Source of the DNA: Diaphorobacter limosus
GTDB lineage: Bacteria > Pseudomonadota > Gammaproteobacteria > Burkholderiales > Burkholderiaceae_C
Direction: 5' to 3'
Assembly: GCF_033100095.1 (NCBI RefSeq)
Contig: NZ_CP136921.1
Span: 1,272,501-1,336,500 of the forward strand
Length of the DNA: 64,000 nucleotides
This document shows, piece by piece, positions 20,600-29,316 of this stretch. A program made the translations under genes and the position numbers. How positions within the stretch are numbered: the first letter of the stretch is position 1; every line of letters starts with the position of its first letter. Under the pieces are notes generated by a model. It was not told the origin of the DNA. It worked only from the letters and a program-made list of their open reading frames with translations, and ran no database searches.

Positions 20600-21391
20600 A
20601 TGAGCAACGCACATGAACTCGTCACGCTGGCCGCCGATCTGGAGCGCATGCTCAAGCTGCGCACTCCGCCCATCGGCATGAAACTGCTGGAGTCCGCCGA
20701 GACGCTGCGGCAGATCCCCAAGCTGCGGCGCCCGCAGGCCATCCACACCATGGACCAGATCGTCGGCCAGGCCGCGCGCCTGGGCTGGACCATGGGCGTG
20801 CAGGCCGCTGACCTGGTGGGTGAGCAATGCCGCGCCGTCGTCGGCCTGGGCGGACAGGATGCCGACTGGTATTCGGGCCAGGCCATGACCGGCGTCTGGT
20901 TTGCCACCGTGGAGGACTCCGCGCGCCACCAGGCCGCGATGGACGTGGTGCCCGTGGGCCGCTACCAGGCGCTGGTGGTGGCGCCGCTGCAGCGCTGGCC
21001 GGACTTTGGCGCGGGCGCCGACGAACCCGACATCGCGCTGTTCTACGCTACGCCAGGCGCCATGATCTACTTCATCAACGGCCTGCAGTGGTCGGGCTAT
21101 GAGCGCTTTGACTGGAGCGTCGTCGGCGAATCCTCCTGTGCCGACTCCTGGGGCCGCGCCCTGAAGACCGGCAAACCCAGCCTGTCCATCCCCTGCTTTG
21201 CCGAGCGCCGCTATGGCGGCGTGCTGGACGACGAGATGCTGATGGCGCTCAAGCCTGCCGATATCGCCAGATCGCTCGCCGGCATGCAGGCGCTGGCCAG
21301 GAACGGCCTGCGCTACCCGTTTGCCAGTTATGGCATCCAGCAGGACGCCAGGGCCGGCATGGGCGTGAGCTACCCGAAGAAAGAGGCCTGA
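20600..21391 (+). CDS. DUF169 family protein
   Basis: 263 residues, with the upstream SD AGGAGA before the ATG. It matches the DUF169 pattern: an N-terminal helix LAADLERMLKLRTPPIGMKL, then ARLGWTMGVQAADLVGEQCR, and the central APLQRWPDF... DIALFYATPGAMIYFINGLQW (quoted in parts). Conserved cysteines occur at GEQCR, SSCADSW and IPCFAER. Function is not established; the family is often found near metal or one-carbon metabolism genes. Co-directional with the EamA gene. Confidence 0.75.
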   Translation: MSNAHELVTLAADLERMLKLRTPPIGMKLLESAETLRQIPKLRRPQAIHTMDQIVGQAARLGWTMGVQAADLVGEQCRAVVGLGGQDADWYSGQAMTGVWFATVEDSARHQAAMDVVPVGRYQALVVAPLQRWPDFGAGADEPDIALFYATPGAMIYFINGLQWSGYERFDWSVVGESSCADSWGRALKTGKPSLSIPCFAERRYGGVLDDEMLMALKPADIARSLAGMQALARNGLRYPFASYGIQQDARAGMGVSYPKKEA

Positions 21392-21424
21392 ACCCTGCTC
21401 TGGCCGGCGGACTGCCAACGGGTT

Positions 21425-21925
21425 TCACAACGCCTGCGAGCTGACCACGATGCCGTCGGCGTCGGCATACAGCCAGTCGCCCGGGCGCACCCACACACCC
21501 TGGATCTGCACCGCCACCTCGGCCAGGCCCTCGCCGCGCTTTTCGGTGGGCAGGGGCATCAGCGCCAGCGCGCGTATGCCCACCTGCTCGGCATTGAGCT
21601 CGGCCACGTCGCGCACGCAGCCGTTGACCACGATGCCGGCCCAGCCGTTGCGCGCCGCGCTGGCCGCCAGGTTGCCGCCCACCAGGGCGCGGCGCAGGGA
21701 GCCGCCGCCGTCCACCACCAGCACGCGGCCCCGGCCCGGGCTGTCCACCGCGGCCTTCACCAGGGTGTTGTCCTCGAAGCATTTCACGGTGCTGACCGGC
21801 CCGCTGAAGGCCGCCACGCCACCAAAACATTGGAATACGGGCGGCAGCACCCAGAAGCTGCCGCTGTCGTCGCCCTTGTGGGCGTCGCACATGTCACAGG
21901 TACTGAAGGCTGCTGAGGTCGTCAT
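21425..21925 (-). CDS. RraA family protein (RNase E regulator / HMG-type aldolase fold)
   Basis: 166 residues from MTTSAAFSTCDMCDAHKG. RraA-fold signatures: VKCFEDNTLVKAAV, GRGRVLVVDGGGSLRRALVG (the GGxxRRAL loop) and GIVVNGCVRDVAEL (GxxRD). Bacterial members annotated as RNase E inhibitors also overlap with 4-hydroxy-4-methyl-2-oxoglutarate aldolases, which need the D in this R-D motif plus Mg2+. The sequence cannot separate the two roles, but overall similarity to E. coli RraA is good. Convergent with the DUF169 gene. Further upstream Mets give only low-complexity sequence. Confidence 0.82.
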   Translation of the reverse strand: MTTSAAFSTCDMCDAHKGDDSGSFWVLPPVFQCFGGVAAFSGPVSTVKCFEDNTLVKAAVDSPGRGRVLVVDGGGSLRRALVGGNLAASAARNGWAGIVVNGCVRDVAELNAEQVGIRALALMPLPTEKRGEGLAEVAVQIQGVWVRPGDWLYADADGIVVSSQAL

Positions 21926-22135
21926 GGGGCAAGGTCTCTCTGATGATGAAGGGGCTGCGGCGGGCCGCGCGCGCATTATCGGGCGTGGCCGCCGGCGGTG
22001 ACACGCAACAAATCGAGGCAAAAAAGAAACGATTTCCCTTGGAGCGGCGTTTTTTTCCCAGTAGCATCGCGCGAACCAGTAAAGCAGCAGACTTTCGCTG
22101 GCAATACTTATTCATTTCCAAGAGGACCGTACGAC

Positions 22136-22426
22136 ATGGCAACTGCTAAGACCGCCCCCGCAGCCCCGGCAAAGAAGCGCACCCCCAACGCCGCTTTCAT
22201 GAAGCCCCTGACCCCCAGCCCCGCCCTGGCTGCCGTGGTCGGCGCCACGCCCCTGCCGCGCACGGAAATCATCAGCAAGCTGTGGGTTTACATCAAGGCC
22301 CACAACCTGCAGGACGCGGCCAACAAGCGCATGATCAACGCCGACGCCAAGCTCAAGGAAGTGTTCGGCAAGCCCCAGGTCTCGATGTTCGAGATGGCCG
22401 GCCTGATCGGCAAGCACGTCAAGTAA
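22136..22426 (+). CDS. SWIB/MDM2 domain protein
   Basis: 96 residues from the ATG at 22136 with SD AGAGGA 10 bp before it. A short basic Ala/Pro/Lys tail (about residues 1-25) precedes a complete SWIB fold: LAAVVGATPLPRTEIISKLW, then YIKAHNLQDAANKRMINADAKLKEVFG. SWIB domains are typical of eukaryotic chromatin remodellers and of Chlamydia and Betaproteobacteria; in bacteria the lysine-rich tail suggests nucleoid association, unproven. A terminator follows. Confidence 0.88.
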   Translation: MATAKTAPAAPAKKRTPNAAFMKPLTPSPALAAVVGATPLPRTEIISKLWVYIKAHNLQDAANKRMINADAKLKEVFGKPQVSMFEMAGLIGKHVK

Positions 22427-22474
22427 GGCCCGGGCACCAGGCCGCAGCGGTGCCAAGGCGACCGAGCTGCATAA

Positions 22475-22506
22475 AAACCGACCTCGCAATGGGTCGGTTT
22501 TTTTTC
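22475..22506 (+). terminator. Rho-independent terminator after the SWIB gene
   Basis: Arms AAACCGACC (22475-22483) and GGTCGGTTT (22492-22500) with an 8-base loop, followed by a run of eight or more T. Confidence 0.85.
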
Positions 22507-22624
22507 GTCCCCGCACGGCCAGCGTGTTGTCCGACATCACAGCAGGGATACAGATCGAGAATGCGATGGATTCGTATTTATAATCCGCCCATCGCTTTCA
22601 TAGCCTGCCAGAACAGCCCGCACC

Positions 22625-22879
22625 ATGATCGTCTGTGTTTGCCGCCGCGTATCTGACCGTGAGATTGCACGCCATGCGCGCGCGGGCATGAGCTTCGATG
22701 AGATCCAGTTCGAGCTCGGCGTGGCCACGCAATGCGGGCGCTGCGAAGACTGCGCACGCGACGTCGTGGCGCAGTGCTGCTCCTCGCAACCGGTGGCGGC
22801 CTTGTACAAGGAAGGCCTGCCGGGCGCCACTGGCGCGGGCTGCTGCGGCCAGCAAGGCGCGGCATGCGGCTGCGCCTGA
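22625..22879 (+). CDS. bfd: Bacterioferritin-associated ferredoxin
   Basis: 84 residues. The N-terminal 60 residues are a BFD-type [2Fe-2S] domain: MIVCVCRRVSDREIARHARAG with the CxC pair and TQCGRCEDCARDV with the CxxC pair. Bfd reduces and releases iron from bacterioferritin under iron limitation. The C-terminal 25 residues are Gly/Cys-rich (CCGQQGAACGCA), which is unusual. A weak Fur-like match (GAGAATGCGATGGATTCG) lies about 65 bp upstream, consistent with iron control, and tonB follows. Confidence 0.88.
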   Translation: MIVCVCRRVSDREIARHARAGMSFDEIQFELGVATQCGRCEDCARDVVAQCCSSQPVAALYKEGLPGATGAGCCGQQGAACGCA

Positions 22880-22954
22880 GTCCGTTTGCCAGCGGGCTGT
22901 CGTTATATGCTCGGCCCGGTGCGCCCTGCACAAGCCGGCGCAGAATTTCACGTC

Positions 22955-22999
22955 TTTTAGGCCTGTAGCCCTTGCTGGGCAAGCGCCTGCAGCTATCCA
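22955..22999. repeat. Dispersed palindromic repeat copy abutting the tonB start
   Basis: TTTAGGCCTGTAGCCCTTGC, TGG, GCAAGCGCCTGCAGCTATC form a hairpin that ends 3 bp before the tonB ATG (23003). It occupies the place where a Shine-Dalgarno should be. Confidence 0.7.
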
Positions 23000-23002
23000 T
23001 TT

Positions 23003-23722
23003 ATGTCGCTTTCAGATCGCTATGCCCCGTCCACCGGACTGAGCCGCAACGCCGTGATTGCGCTGTCCGTCGTGACCCTGCATGTGGCGGCGCTATGGGC
23101 CTTGCAGTCCGGCCTGATGCGCAAGGCGGCGGAGATCATCATCCCGGCCGAGGTCTTGAGCGAATTCCTCACGCCCCAGCCGCCAGCCCCGCCCGCGCCA
23201 CCGACACCACCTGCGCCGCCCCCGCCCAAGCCCGCGCCCCCGAAGCCGTCACCGACGCCGCCCAAGCCGCGCGTGGCCAAGCCGACACCCGCGCCCGAGC
23301 CCATGCCGGTGGCCATTGCCGACCCCACGCCGGCACCCGCCGCCCCCGTGGGCGTGGTCGAGCCACAACCTGCGGCAAAGCCCGTCGAGGCGCCCGTGGC
23401 CGCCGCCCCGGCGCCCGCGGCCCCGCCCGCTCCGGCCATCGTTCAGCCCAGCAGCGACGCCAGCCACCTGAACAACCCCAAGCCGGTCTACCCCGCCGTG
23501 AGCAAGCGCCTGGGCGAACAGGGCAAGATCGTGCTGCGCGTGCTGATCGGTGCCGACGGCATTCCGCAAAAGGTCGAGATCAAGCAGTCCAGCGGCTTCG
23601 AGCGCCTGGACCGCCAGGCCGTGGACACGGTCACGCGCTGGCGCTTCGTGCCCGGCACGCGCAACGGCGTGCCCGAGGCCATGTGGTACCTGCAACCCAT
23701 CAACTTCGTTCTCCAACAATAG
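23003..23722 (+). CDS. tonB: Energy transducer TonB
   Basis: 239 residues. An N-terminal cytoplasmic tail and one membrane helix (NAVIALSVVTLHVAALWAL), then a long Pro/Ala/Lys-rich periplasmic spacer (about 55-150), then a TonB C-terminal domain: YPAVSKRLGEQGKIVLRVLI and SGFERLDRQAVDTVTRWRF. It couples the proton-motive force to outer-membrane siderophore or haem receptors with ExbB-ExbD, which follow immediately. No clear ribosome-binding site: the upstream 20 bases are the end of a palindromic repeat. Confidence 0.93.
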   Translation: MSLSDRYAPSTGLSRNAVIALSVVTLHVAALWALQSGLMRKAAEIIIPAEVLSEFLTPQPPAPPAPPTPPAPPPPKPAPPKPSPTPPKPRVAKPTPAPEPMPVAIADPTPAPAAPVGVVEPQPAAKPVEAPVAAAPAPAAPPAPAIVQPSSDASHLNNPKPVYPAVSKRLGEQGKIVLRVLIGADGIPQKVEIKQSSGFERLDRQAVDTVTRWRFVPGTRNGVPEAMWYLQPINFVLQQ

Positions 23723-23737
23723 CCCCCGGGAGTTTTC

Positions 23738-24457
23738 ATGGAATCGCAATTTGGCATCGCCAACGTCTGGATACAGGGGGATTTGGTCACCCGCGCCGTC
23801 GCCCTGCTGCTGCTGGGCATGTCGCTGGCCTCGTGGATCGTCATCCTCATTAAGGCGCTGGACATCATCAAATACCAGAAGCACGCCCGCCTGGCGCGCG
23901 ACTTCTGGCACAGCGAGGACTTTGCCGCCGGCCTGACCAAGCTGGGCGCCGACCCGAGCAACCCGTTTCGCCACCTGGCACTGGAGGGGCGCGAGGCCAC
24001 GGCACACCACCGCAACACCCAGGCGCATCTGCACGACAGCCTGGACGTGAGCGACTGGGTGACGCGCTGCCTGCGCAACTGCATCGACGAGTTCACCGCC
24101 CGTCTGCAATCGGGCCTGGCCATCCTGGCGTCGGTGGGCTCCACGGCGCCCTTCATCGGCCTGTTCGGCACCGTCTGGGGCATCTACCACGCGCTGGTGG
24201 CCATTGGCGCCTCGGGCCAGTCCACCATTGACAAGGTAGCCGGCCCGATTGGCGAGGCGCTGATCATGACCGCCCTGGGCCTGGCCGTGGCCATCCCGGC
24301 GGTGCTGGGCTACAACGCCCTGGTGCGCGGCAACAAGACCATTCTGGGCAGCCTGAACAGTTTTGCGCACGACCTGCACGCCTATTTCGTGACCGGCGCG
24401 CGCGTCACGGTGCAGGGCGATGCCCCGGCCCGCGTGCTGCCCATCAAGAAAGGCTGA
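23738..24457 (+). CDS. exbB: Biopolymer transport protein ExbB (MotA/TolQ/ExbB proton channel)
   Basis: 239 residues, 15 bp after tonB. Three membrane helices: about 20-40 (VALLLLGMSLASWIVILIKAL), 130-155 (LAILASVGSTAPFIGLFGTVWGIY, quoted in parts) and 175-200 (ALIMTALGLAVAIPAVLGYNAL). The GLFGTVWG and AVAIPAVLGYN motifs are diagnostic of the ExbB/TolQ proton channel. It forms the inner-membrane motor with ExbD. Confidence 0.94.
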   Translation: MESQFGIANVWIQGDLVTRAVALLLLGMSLASWIVILIKALDIIKYQKHARLARDFWHSEDFAAGLTKLGADPSNPFRHLALEGREATAHHRNTQAHLHDSLDVSDWVTRCLRNCIDEFTARLQSGLAILASVGSTAPFIGLFGTVWGIYHALVAIGASGQSTIDKVAGPIGEALIMTALGLAVAIPAVLGYNALVRGNKTILGSLNSFAHDLHAYFVTGARVTVQGDAPARVLPIKKG

Positions 24458-24462
24458 CGCGC

Positions 24463-24873
<411 letters not shown>

Positions 24874-24931
24874 GCGCGGCAGCAGGCATCCGTTTGAAGC
24901 AAGAAGATACGAAATTCGGTACAAACAATGC

Positions 24932-24965
24932 TTGACATGTAATTACGAATCATTATCATTCAATA
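24932..24965 (+). promoter_or_regulatory. hemP promoter with overlapping Fur box
   Basis: -35 TTGACA (24932-24937) and a -10-like TATCAT (24954-24959), 16 bp apart. Between and over the -10 lies ACGAATCATTATCATTC plus AATAATC, a good match to the Fur box built from GATAAT/ATTATC hexamers. Iron-loaded Fur would block the polymerase, so hemP should be derepressed in iron starvation. Confidence 0.8.
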
Positions 24966-24988
24966 ATCGCAACACAACGAGACAGTCC

Positions 24989-25210
24989 ATGCAGCTCAGC
25001 CTGACCGCACACACCACAGCACCGCGCTCACGCCTCTTTGCCCATGGTGACGTGGGTCGATCCGAAGCCTCGGAACATCTGCCGGCAGCTGTCACAGCAC
25101 TGGACAGCAACAACCTGCTGCGCGGCCGCAAGGCGGTGACCATAGTGCACAACGGCGCCAGCTACCGTCTGCAGGCCACCAAGCTGGGCAAGCTGATACT
25201 GACCAAATAG
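24989..25210 (+). CDS. hemP: Hemin uptake protein HemP
   Basis: 73 residues from the ATG at 24989 (MQLSLTAHTTAPRS). The C-terminal 35 residues carry the HemP signature NLLRGRKAVTIVHNGASYRL and KLGKLILTK. HemP is a small regulator/accessory needed for haem-uptake gene expression in Burkholderiales; the mechanism is thought to be transcriptional co-activation. An earlier ATG at 24932 lies within the -35 element and is not used. Fur control is evident just upstream. Confidence 0.88.
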   Translation: MQLSLTAHTTAPRSRLFAHGDVGRSEASEHLPAAVTALDSNNLLRGRKAVTIVHNGASYRLQATKLGKLILTK

Positions 25211-25314
25211 TTTTCATCGTGGGGCGACTCGGGGACTTCGGTTCAAGGGTCGTTTTTGGCGAGCCAAGGGGCATGCCCGCATAGCCAAGCCTTTTTTCAC
25301 ACGCTGAGACAGAC

Positions 25315-25342
25315 AAAAAAGCCGGCATCCAGCCGGCTTTTT
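25315..25342. terminator. Bidirectional terminator between hemP and the GlcG-like gene
   Basis: AAAGCCGGC (25318-25326), loop ATCCA, GCCGGCTTT (25332-25340), with A-run before and T-run after, so it can end transcripts from both strands. Confidence 0.85.
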
Positions 25343-25358
25343 CATGGGGCGAAGTTGT

Positions 25359-25766
25359 TTACAGACCGATGGCCGCGATGCCGGCGCGTGCAATCTGCGC
25401 GTCCTCGCTGGACTTGACGCCGCTCACGCCCACGGCGCCCAGGCACTGACCGTCCTTCATGATGGGCACGCCGCCCTCGAGCATGCCCTGCACCGTGGGC
25501 GCGCTCAGAAACGAGGTACGGCCACCATTGATCACATCCTCGTAGCCCTTGCTCTCGCGGCGGCCCAGGGCGGCCGTGTGCGCCTTGGCCGGCGCGATGT
25601 GGGCGGAAATGGCGGGCGCACCATCCAGGCGCTGCAGCCACAGCAGGTGGCCGCCATCGTCCACGATGGCAATGGTCACGGCCCAGTGGTTCTTCAGCGC
25701 CTCGGCCTCTGCGGCAGCGGCGATGAGCTTCAGGTCGGCGAGTTCAAGCTCGGGCTTGGTTTTCAT
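25359..25766 (-). CDS. GlcG/HbpS family heme-binding-type protein
   Basis: 135 residues from MKTKPELELADLKLIAAAAE. Family pattern: AVTIAIVDDGGHLLWLQRLDGA near residue 30, then SGVKSSEDAQIARAGIAAIG at the C-terminus. GlcG/HbpS proteins are small homo-oligomers, some of which bind haem and influence redox signalling or glycolate metabolism; the specific role here is unknown. Being next to the iron module fits a haem link, but this is only context. Upstream in-frame starts give non-homologous sequence. Confidence 0.82.
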   Translation of the reverse strand: MKTKPELELADLKLIAAAAEAEALKNHWAVTIAIVDDGGHLLWLQRLDGAPAISAHIAPAKAHTAALGRRESKGYEDVINGGRTSFLSAPTVQGMLEGGVPIMKDGQCLGAVGVSGVKSSEDAQIARAGIAAIGL

Positions 25767-26025
25767 GAGAAAAATCCTGTAGAGATCAATGAGGGACACG
25801 CGCCAGCCCACGGCAGGCGCGCAGCGTGTGGGGAGCATAGCGCCGCAAGCCCAGCACAATGAACCAATGCAAGGCAAATGAATCCGACCTTTTAGTACCA
25901 GACTGCCCGGCGCAGAAAAGGCGCCGTGCCGGGTATCTGGTGGGATGACACCCGCATGCCGCGGCGCGCCACTAGAATGTGCCGTGCCGCCACCGTCGCA
26001 GGCCATTGCAGGAGAACACCAAGCT

Positions 26026-26718
26026 ATGAACACACAAGTCACCCAGATCCGCACCGGCGGCTATGGCATATCGCAAGAAGAGCGCAACCGCGTGCTGCGC
26101 AACACCTACTGGCTGCTGGCGCTGAGCCTGCTGCCCACCGTGCTCGGCGCATGGCTGGGCGTGGCCACGGGCATCACCGAGTCGCTGCGCGGCGGGCTGG
26201 GGCTGATCGTCTTCGTTGGCGGCGCCTTCGGCTTCATGTTCGCCATCGAGAAGACCAAGAACTCGGCCGCCGGCGTGGCCGTGCTGCTGGGCTTCACCTT
26301 CTTCATGGGCCTGATGCTCTCGCGCATGATCGGCATGGTGCTGGGCTTCAAGAACGGCACCGACCTGATCATGACCGCCTTTGCCGGCACGGCCGGCGTG
26401 TTCTTCGTCATGGCCAGCCTGGCCACGGTGATCAAGCGCGACCTCTCGGGCATGGGCAAGTGGCTGTTCGTGGGCGCGCTGGTGCTGATGGTGGGCGCCA
26501 TCGTCAACGTGTTCGTCGGCTCGTCGGCAGGCATGATGGCCATCTCGGTGGCCGCCATCGGCATCTTCAGTGCCTACATGCTGTATGACCTGAAGCAGAT
26601 CCTGGACGGCGGCGAGACCAACTACATCAGCGCCACGCTGGCCCTGTACCTGGACTTGTTCAACGTGTTCCAGAGCCTGCTGGCCCTGCTGGGCATCATG
26701 GGCGGCGAGCGCGACTGA
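26026..26718 (+). CDS. Bax inhibitor-1 / YccA family membrane protein
   Basis: 230 residues from the ATG at 26026 with SD CAGGAG. Seven membrane helices; begins MNTQVTQIRTGGYGISQEER and has the BI-1 signature GIFSAYMLYDLKQILDGGETNYISATLALYLDLFNVF (quoted in parts), with the conserved Asp of helix 6-7 (YLDLFNVFQSLL). Related proteins modulate FtsH proteolysis (YccA) or act as pH-gated Ca2+ leak channels. An unlinked core gene, ended by a clear terminator. Confidence 0.9.
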   Translation: MNTQVTQIRTGGYGISQEERNRVLRNTYWLLALSLLPTVLGAWLGVATGITESLRGGLGLIVFVGGAFGFMFAIEKTKNSAAGVAVLLGFTFFMGLMLSRMIGMVLGFKNGTDLIMTAFAGTAGVFFVMASLATVIKRDLSGMGKWLFVGALVLMVGAIVNVFVGSSAGMMAISVAAIGIFSAYMLYDLKQILDGGETNYISATLALYLDLFNVFQSLLALLGIMGGERD

Positions 26719-26743
26719 CCGACAGCGCTCTTCCAGCCAAGAA

Positions 26744-26773
26744 AGACCCCGGCTGCGCACCGGGGCTTTTTTC
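26744..26773 (+). terminator. Rho-independent terminator after the BI-1 gene
   Basis: ACCCCGG / CCGGGGC arms around CTGCGCA followed by seven T. Confidence 0.8.
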
Positions 26774-26818
26774 TTCGCGCCCTCAACTTATGGCCCAGGC
26801 TGCCGATATCAGGCATAC

Positions 26819-27199
26819 ATGCCACCCCTTAACCCCACCCACCGTCTTGCCCGCATCGCCCTGCTCGCCCTGGCGCTGCTGCCACTGGCGGGCTGCGAGA
26901 TCCCCAGCCTGCCCCAGGATCCGCGCGTGGTTCAGCGCGAGGCCGAGGCCAAGGCCGTTGGCGGCGCCTGCCGCCATGCGCTGCGCGGGCTGGAGGACTG
27001 CTTCACCCTGAACCCCAAGGCGGCCAAGGCCCAGGTGTTTGCGGGCTGGAAGGAGATGGACCAGTACATGCGCGAGAACAAGCTCGAGGGCGCACCCTCA
27101 GTGCTCACGCAGCTGGAGCAAAAGCCGGCCGCCGCCCCTGCCCGCAGCCCCGAGGGTGATGAAGAAGACCCACCGCGCAGCTCGCGCAAGCGTGGTTGA
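26819..27199 (+). CDS. Small lipoprotein of unknown function
   Basis: 126 residues. A lipoprotein signal ending LLPLAGC (lipobox LAGC, Cys about residue 24). The mature part has a Cys pair (GGACRHALRGLEDCFTL) that may form a disulfide, a short helical domain, and a hydrophilic acidic/basic tail (EGDEEDPPRSSRKRG). No family recognised. It follows the BI-1 terminator, so it is probably an independent transcript. Its stop codon borders a dispersed repeat. Confidence 0.65.
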   Translation: MPPLNPTHRLARIALLALALLPLAGCEIPSLPQDPRVVQREAEAKAVGGACRHALRGLEDCFTLNPKAAKAQVFAGWKEMDQYMRENKLEGAPSVLTQLEQKPAAAPARSPEGDEEDPPRSSRKRG

Positions 27200-27254
27200 T
27201 GCTATTGTAAAAATAGCTATCCGCGCTTACCTGTAAAGCGCCAAGGCCAAATAA
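27199..27254. repeat. Dispersed palindromic repeat copy
   Basis: TGCTATTGTAAAAATAGCTA followed by TCCGCGCTTACCTGTAAAGCGCC and AAGGCCAAATAAT. Same order of elements as the copies at 17801 and 32951. Confidence 0.75.
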
Positions 27255-27290
27255 TGCCTGACTAGGCACATACCTCAGACTGGGCCGCGA

Positions 27291-27385
27291 ACCCTCACCC
27301 CCACCCTCTCCCAGACGGAGAGGGAGTAAAGCCGGCGCAACCGGTCGCCCTCGCCCCTTTGGGGAGAGGGAGGGGTGAGGGGCAT
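27291..27385. repeat. Large REP-like inverted repeat (CCCTCACCCC type)
   Basis: ACCCTCACCCCCACCCTCTC (from 27291) pairs with GGGGAGAGGGAGGGGTGAGG (ending about 27381), with an inner ACGGAGAGGGAG unit. This is a widespread extragenic repeat type in proteobacteria. The 27200-27479 gap holds only these repeats. Confidence 0.7.
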
Positions 27386-27479
27386 CTGCGACATGTACAT
27401 AGTCAGGAAAAAATGCCTGAGCAGCGGCATGTGCTGAGCATGCCACCCTCAGGCAAACAAACGCCCACCGTCAAACGCG

Positions 27480-28934
27480 TCAAACGGCCCGCTCGAACAC
27501 CGCCATGCTCTCCACATGGGCCGTGTGCGGGAACATGTTGACCACCCCCGCCGCCGTGCAGCGGTAGCCCGCCTGGTGCACCAGCAGGCCGGCGTCGCGC
27601 GCCAGGGTGGCCGGCTTGCAGCTCACGTAGACGATGCGCCCGGGCGGCTGCCAGCCCTCGTGGCCGGCGGGCAGCGCGGGCGCGTCCTCGGCGCCCAGGC
27701 GCGCCTGGTGGATGTCGGCCAGGGCCTTGGACAGGGCAAAGGCACCCTCGCGCGGCGGATCGACCAGCCATTTGTCGGCCACGCCGTCGGCGATCAGCGT
27801 CTCCGGCGTCATCTCGAACAGATTGCGCGCTACAAAATCAGTAGTTGCCAGAGCTTGCCCCTGCGGCCTTTGCGCCTGATTCAGCTTGTAATTTTCACGC
27901 GATCGTGCGACCAGTGCCTCACTGCCCTCCACGCCCAGCACCTCGCGCGCCTGCGTGGCAATGGGCAGCGTGAAATTGCCCAGGCCGCAGAACCAGTCGA
28001 TCACGCGCTCATGCTTTTGCGCGTCCAGCAGGCGCAGCGCGCGCGTCACCAGCACGCGGTTGATGTGCGGATTGACCTGAGTGAAGTCCGTGGGCCTGAA
28101 CGGCATGTTGATGCCGAAGTCCGGCAGGCCATAGGCCAGTTGCTCGCCCCCCTCGTCCAGCAGGTGCACGGTGTCCGGCCCCTTGGGCTGCAGCCACCAT
28201 TGCACGCCGTGCTGGGCGGCGAAGGCGCGCAGCTGATCCTTGTCGGCGTCGCACAGGGGCTCCAGGTGGCGCAGCACCAGGGCCGTGACACTGTCGCCGC
28301 AGGCCAGCTCGATCTGCGGGCAGGTGTCGCGCGCCGCCATGCTGCCGATCAGGGCGCGCAGCGGCATCAGCATGGCATCCACATGCGGCGGCAAAATCTT
28401 GCAGGTCTGCATGTCGGCGATATAGCGGCTCTTGCGCTCGTGAAAGCCGACCAGCACCACGCCCTTCTTGGCCACGTAGCGCACCGACAGGCGCGCGCGG
28501 TAGCGGTAGCCCCAGGTCGGGCCCTGGATGGGGCGCAATATCGTCTCGGCCTTGACCTTGGCCAGGTGCCAGAGGTTGTCCTCCAGCACGCGCTGCTTCA
28601 TGGCCACCTGGGCACTGGCATCGAGGTGCTGCATCTTGCAGCCGCCGCAGGCGCCCGCGTGCAGGCCGAAATGCGGGCAGCCGGGGCGCACGCGCTGGCT
28701 CGACTCGCGGTGGATGGCGGTCAGGCTGGCCTGCTCCCAGTTGTTCTTCTTGCGGTGGGTGTTGGCGCTGACCAGCTCGGTGGGCAGGGCGCCGTCGATG
28801 AACACCACCTTGCCGTCCGGACGGCGCGCCACGCCCTGGGCGTCCATGTCCATGGAGGTGACTTCGAGCCAGCCGGGCGGCAGGTCGCGGGAGGGTTCTT
28901 GGGGTGCGGGAAAGTTGTCTGTGGGCTCACTCAT
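27480..28934 (-). CDS. rlmD: 23S rRNA (uracil-1939-C5)-methyltransferase
   Basis: 484 residues. An N-terminal TRAM-like domain ([18 protein letters not shown]), then the 4Fe-4S cluster cysteines in [20 protein letters not shown], then a SAM methyltransferase domain with [27 protein letters not shown] (SAM loop) and the catalytic nucleophile in [13 protein letters not shown]. RlmD (RumA) makes m5U1939 in 23S rRNA. An insert-like stretch ([15 protein letters not shown], residues about 350-366) resembles a dispersed repeat at DNA level. Confidence 0.93.
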   Translation of the reverse strand: MSEPTDNFPAPQEPSRDLPPGWLEVTSMDMDAQGVARRPDGKVVFIDGALPTELVSANTHRKKNNWEQASLTAIHRESSQRVRPGCPHFGLHAGACGGCKMQHLDASAQVAMKQRVLEDNLWHLAKVKAETILRPIQGPTWGYRYRARLSVRYVAKKGVVLVGFHERKSRYIADMQTCKILPPHVDAMLMPLRALIGSMAARDTCPQIELACGDSVTALVLRHLEPLCDADKDQLRAFAAQHGVQWWLQPKGPDTVHLLDEGGEQLAYGLPDFGINMPFRPTDFTQVNPHINRVLVTRALRLLDAQKHERVIDWFCGLGNFTLPIATQAREVLGVEGSEALVARSRENYKLNQAQRPQGQALATTDFVARNLFEMTPETLIADGVADKWLVDPPREGAFALSKALADIHQARLGAEDAPALPAGHEGWQPPGRIVYVSCKPATLARDAGLLVHQAGYRCTAAGVVNMFPHTAHVESMAVFERAV

Positions 28935-28987
28935 GCCCGCAATTGTCTCAGGCTCGCCCCTTCCCTACGGGCGTGGGGCCGTGATTT

Positions 28988-29281
28988 TCAGCGGCGCTCA
29001 CCAGCGTCGCGCCGTGCTGGCTTGCTGGCCGCGCGGGGCAGGTTGTGGATCTCCAGCTCGCAGCCGTTGGAGTCCAGCGAAAACACCAGCGTGCCCCCGG
29101 GCGCAATGCGCGGCACGGTCTCGTGCAGCGGGCGCGACATGTCCACCGGCGGCAGCTGCGAGCGGTAGATGATCTGCTTGTCTGCCCCATAGACGATGTA
29201 GCAGGCGGCCCAGCTGCCCTGGGCAAACAGGCCGGCCACCAGGGCTGCCGCGGCGGTCGCGGCCAGGCGAATGGCTGTCAT
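28988..29281 (-). CDS. Small exported protein of unknown function
   Basis: 97 residues with SD GGGAAGG. Signal peptide (about 1-25: AATAAAALVAGLFAQGSWA) followed by CYIVYGADKQIIYRSQLPPVD and LHETVPRIAPGGTLVFSLD. The pattern 'ACYxVY...YRS..PPVDMS..l....p' recurs in Betaproteobacteria next to core genes, but I know no function. Periplasmic by prediction. The two cysteines may form a disulfide. Confidence 0.65.
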   Translation of the reverse strand: MTAIRLAATAAAALVAGLFAQGSWAACYIVYGADKQIIYRSQLPPVDMSRPLHETVPRIAPGGTLVFSLDSNGCELEIHNLPRAASKPARRDAGERR

Positions 29282-29316
29282 GGTTGGCTACCTTCCCGTA
29301 GTCTGTTCAGGGGCGA

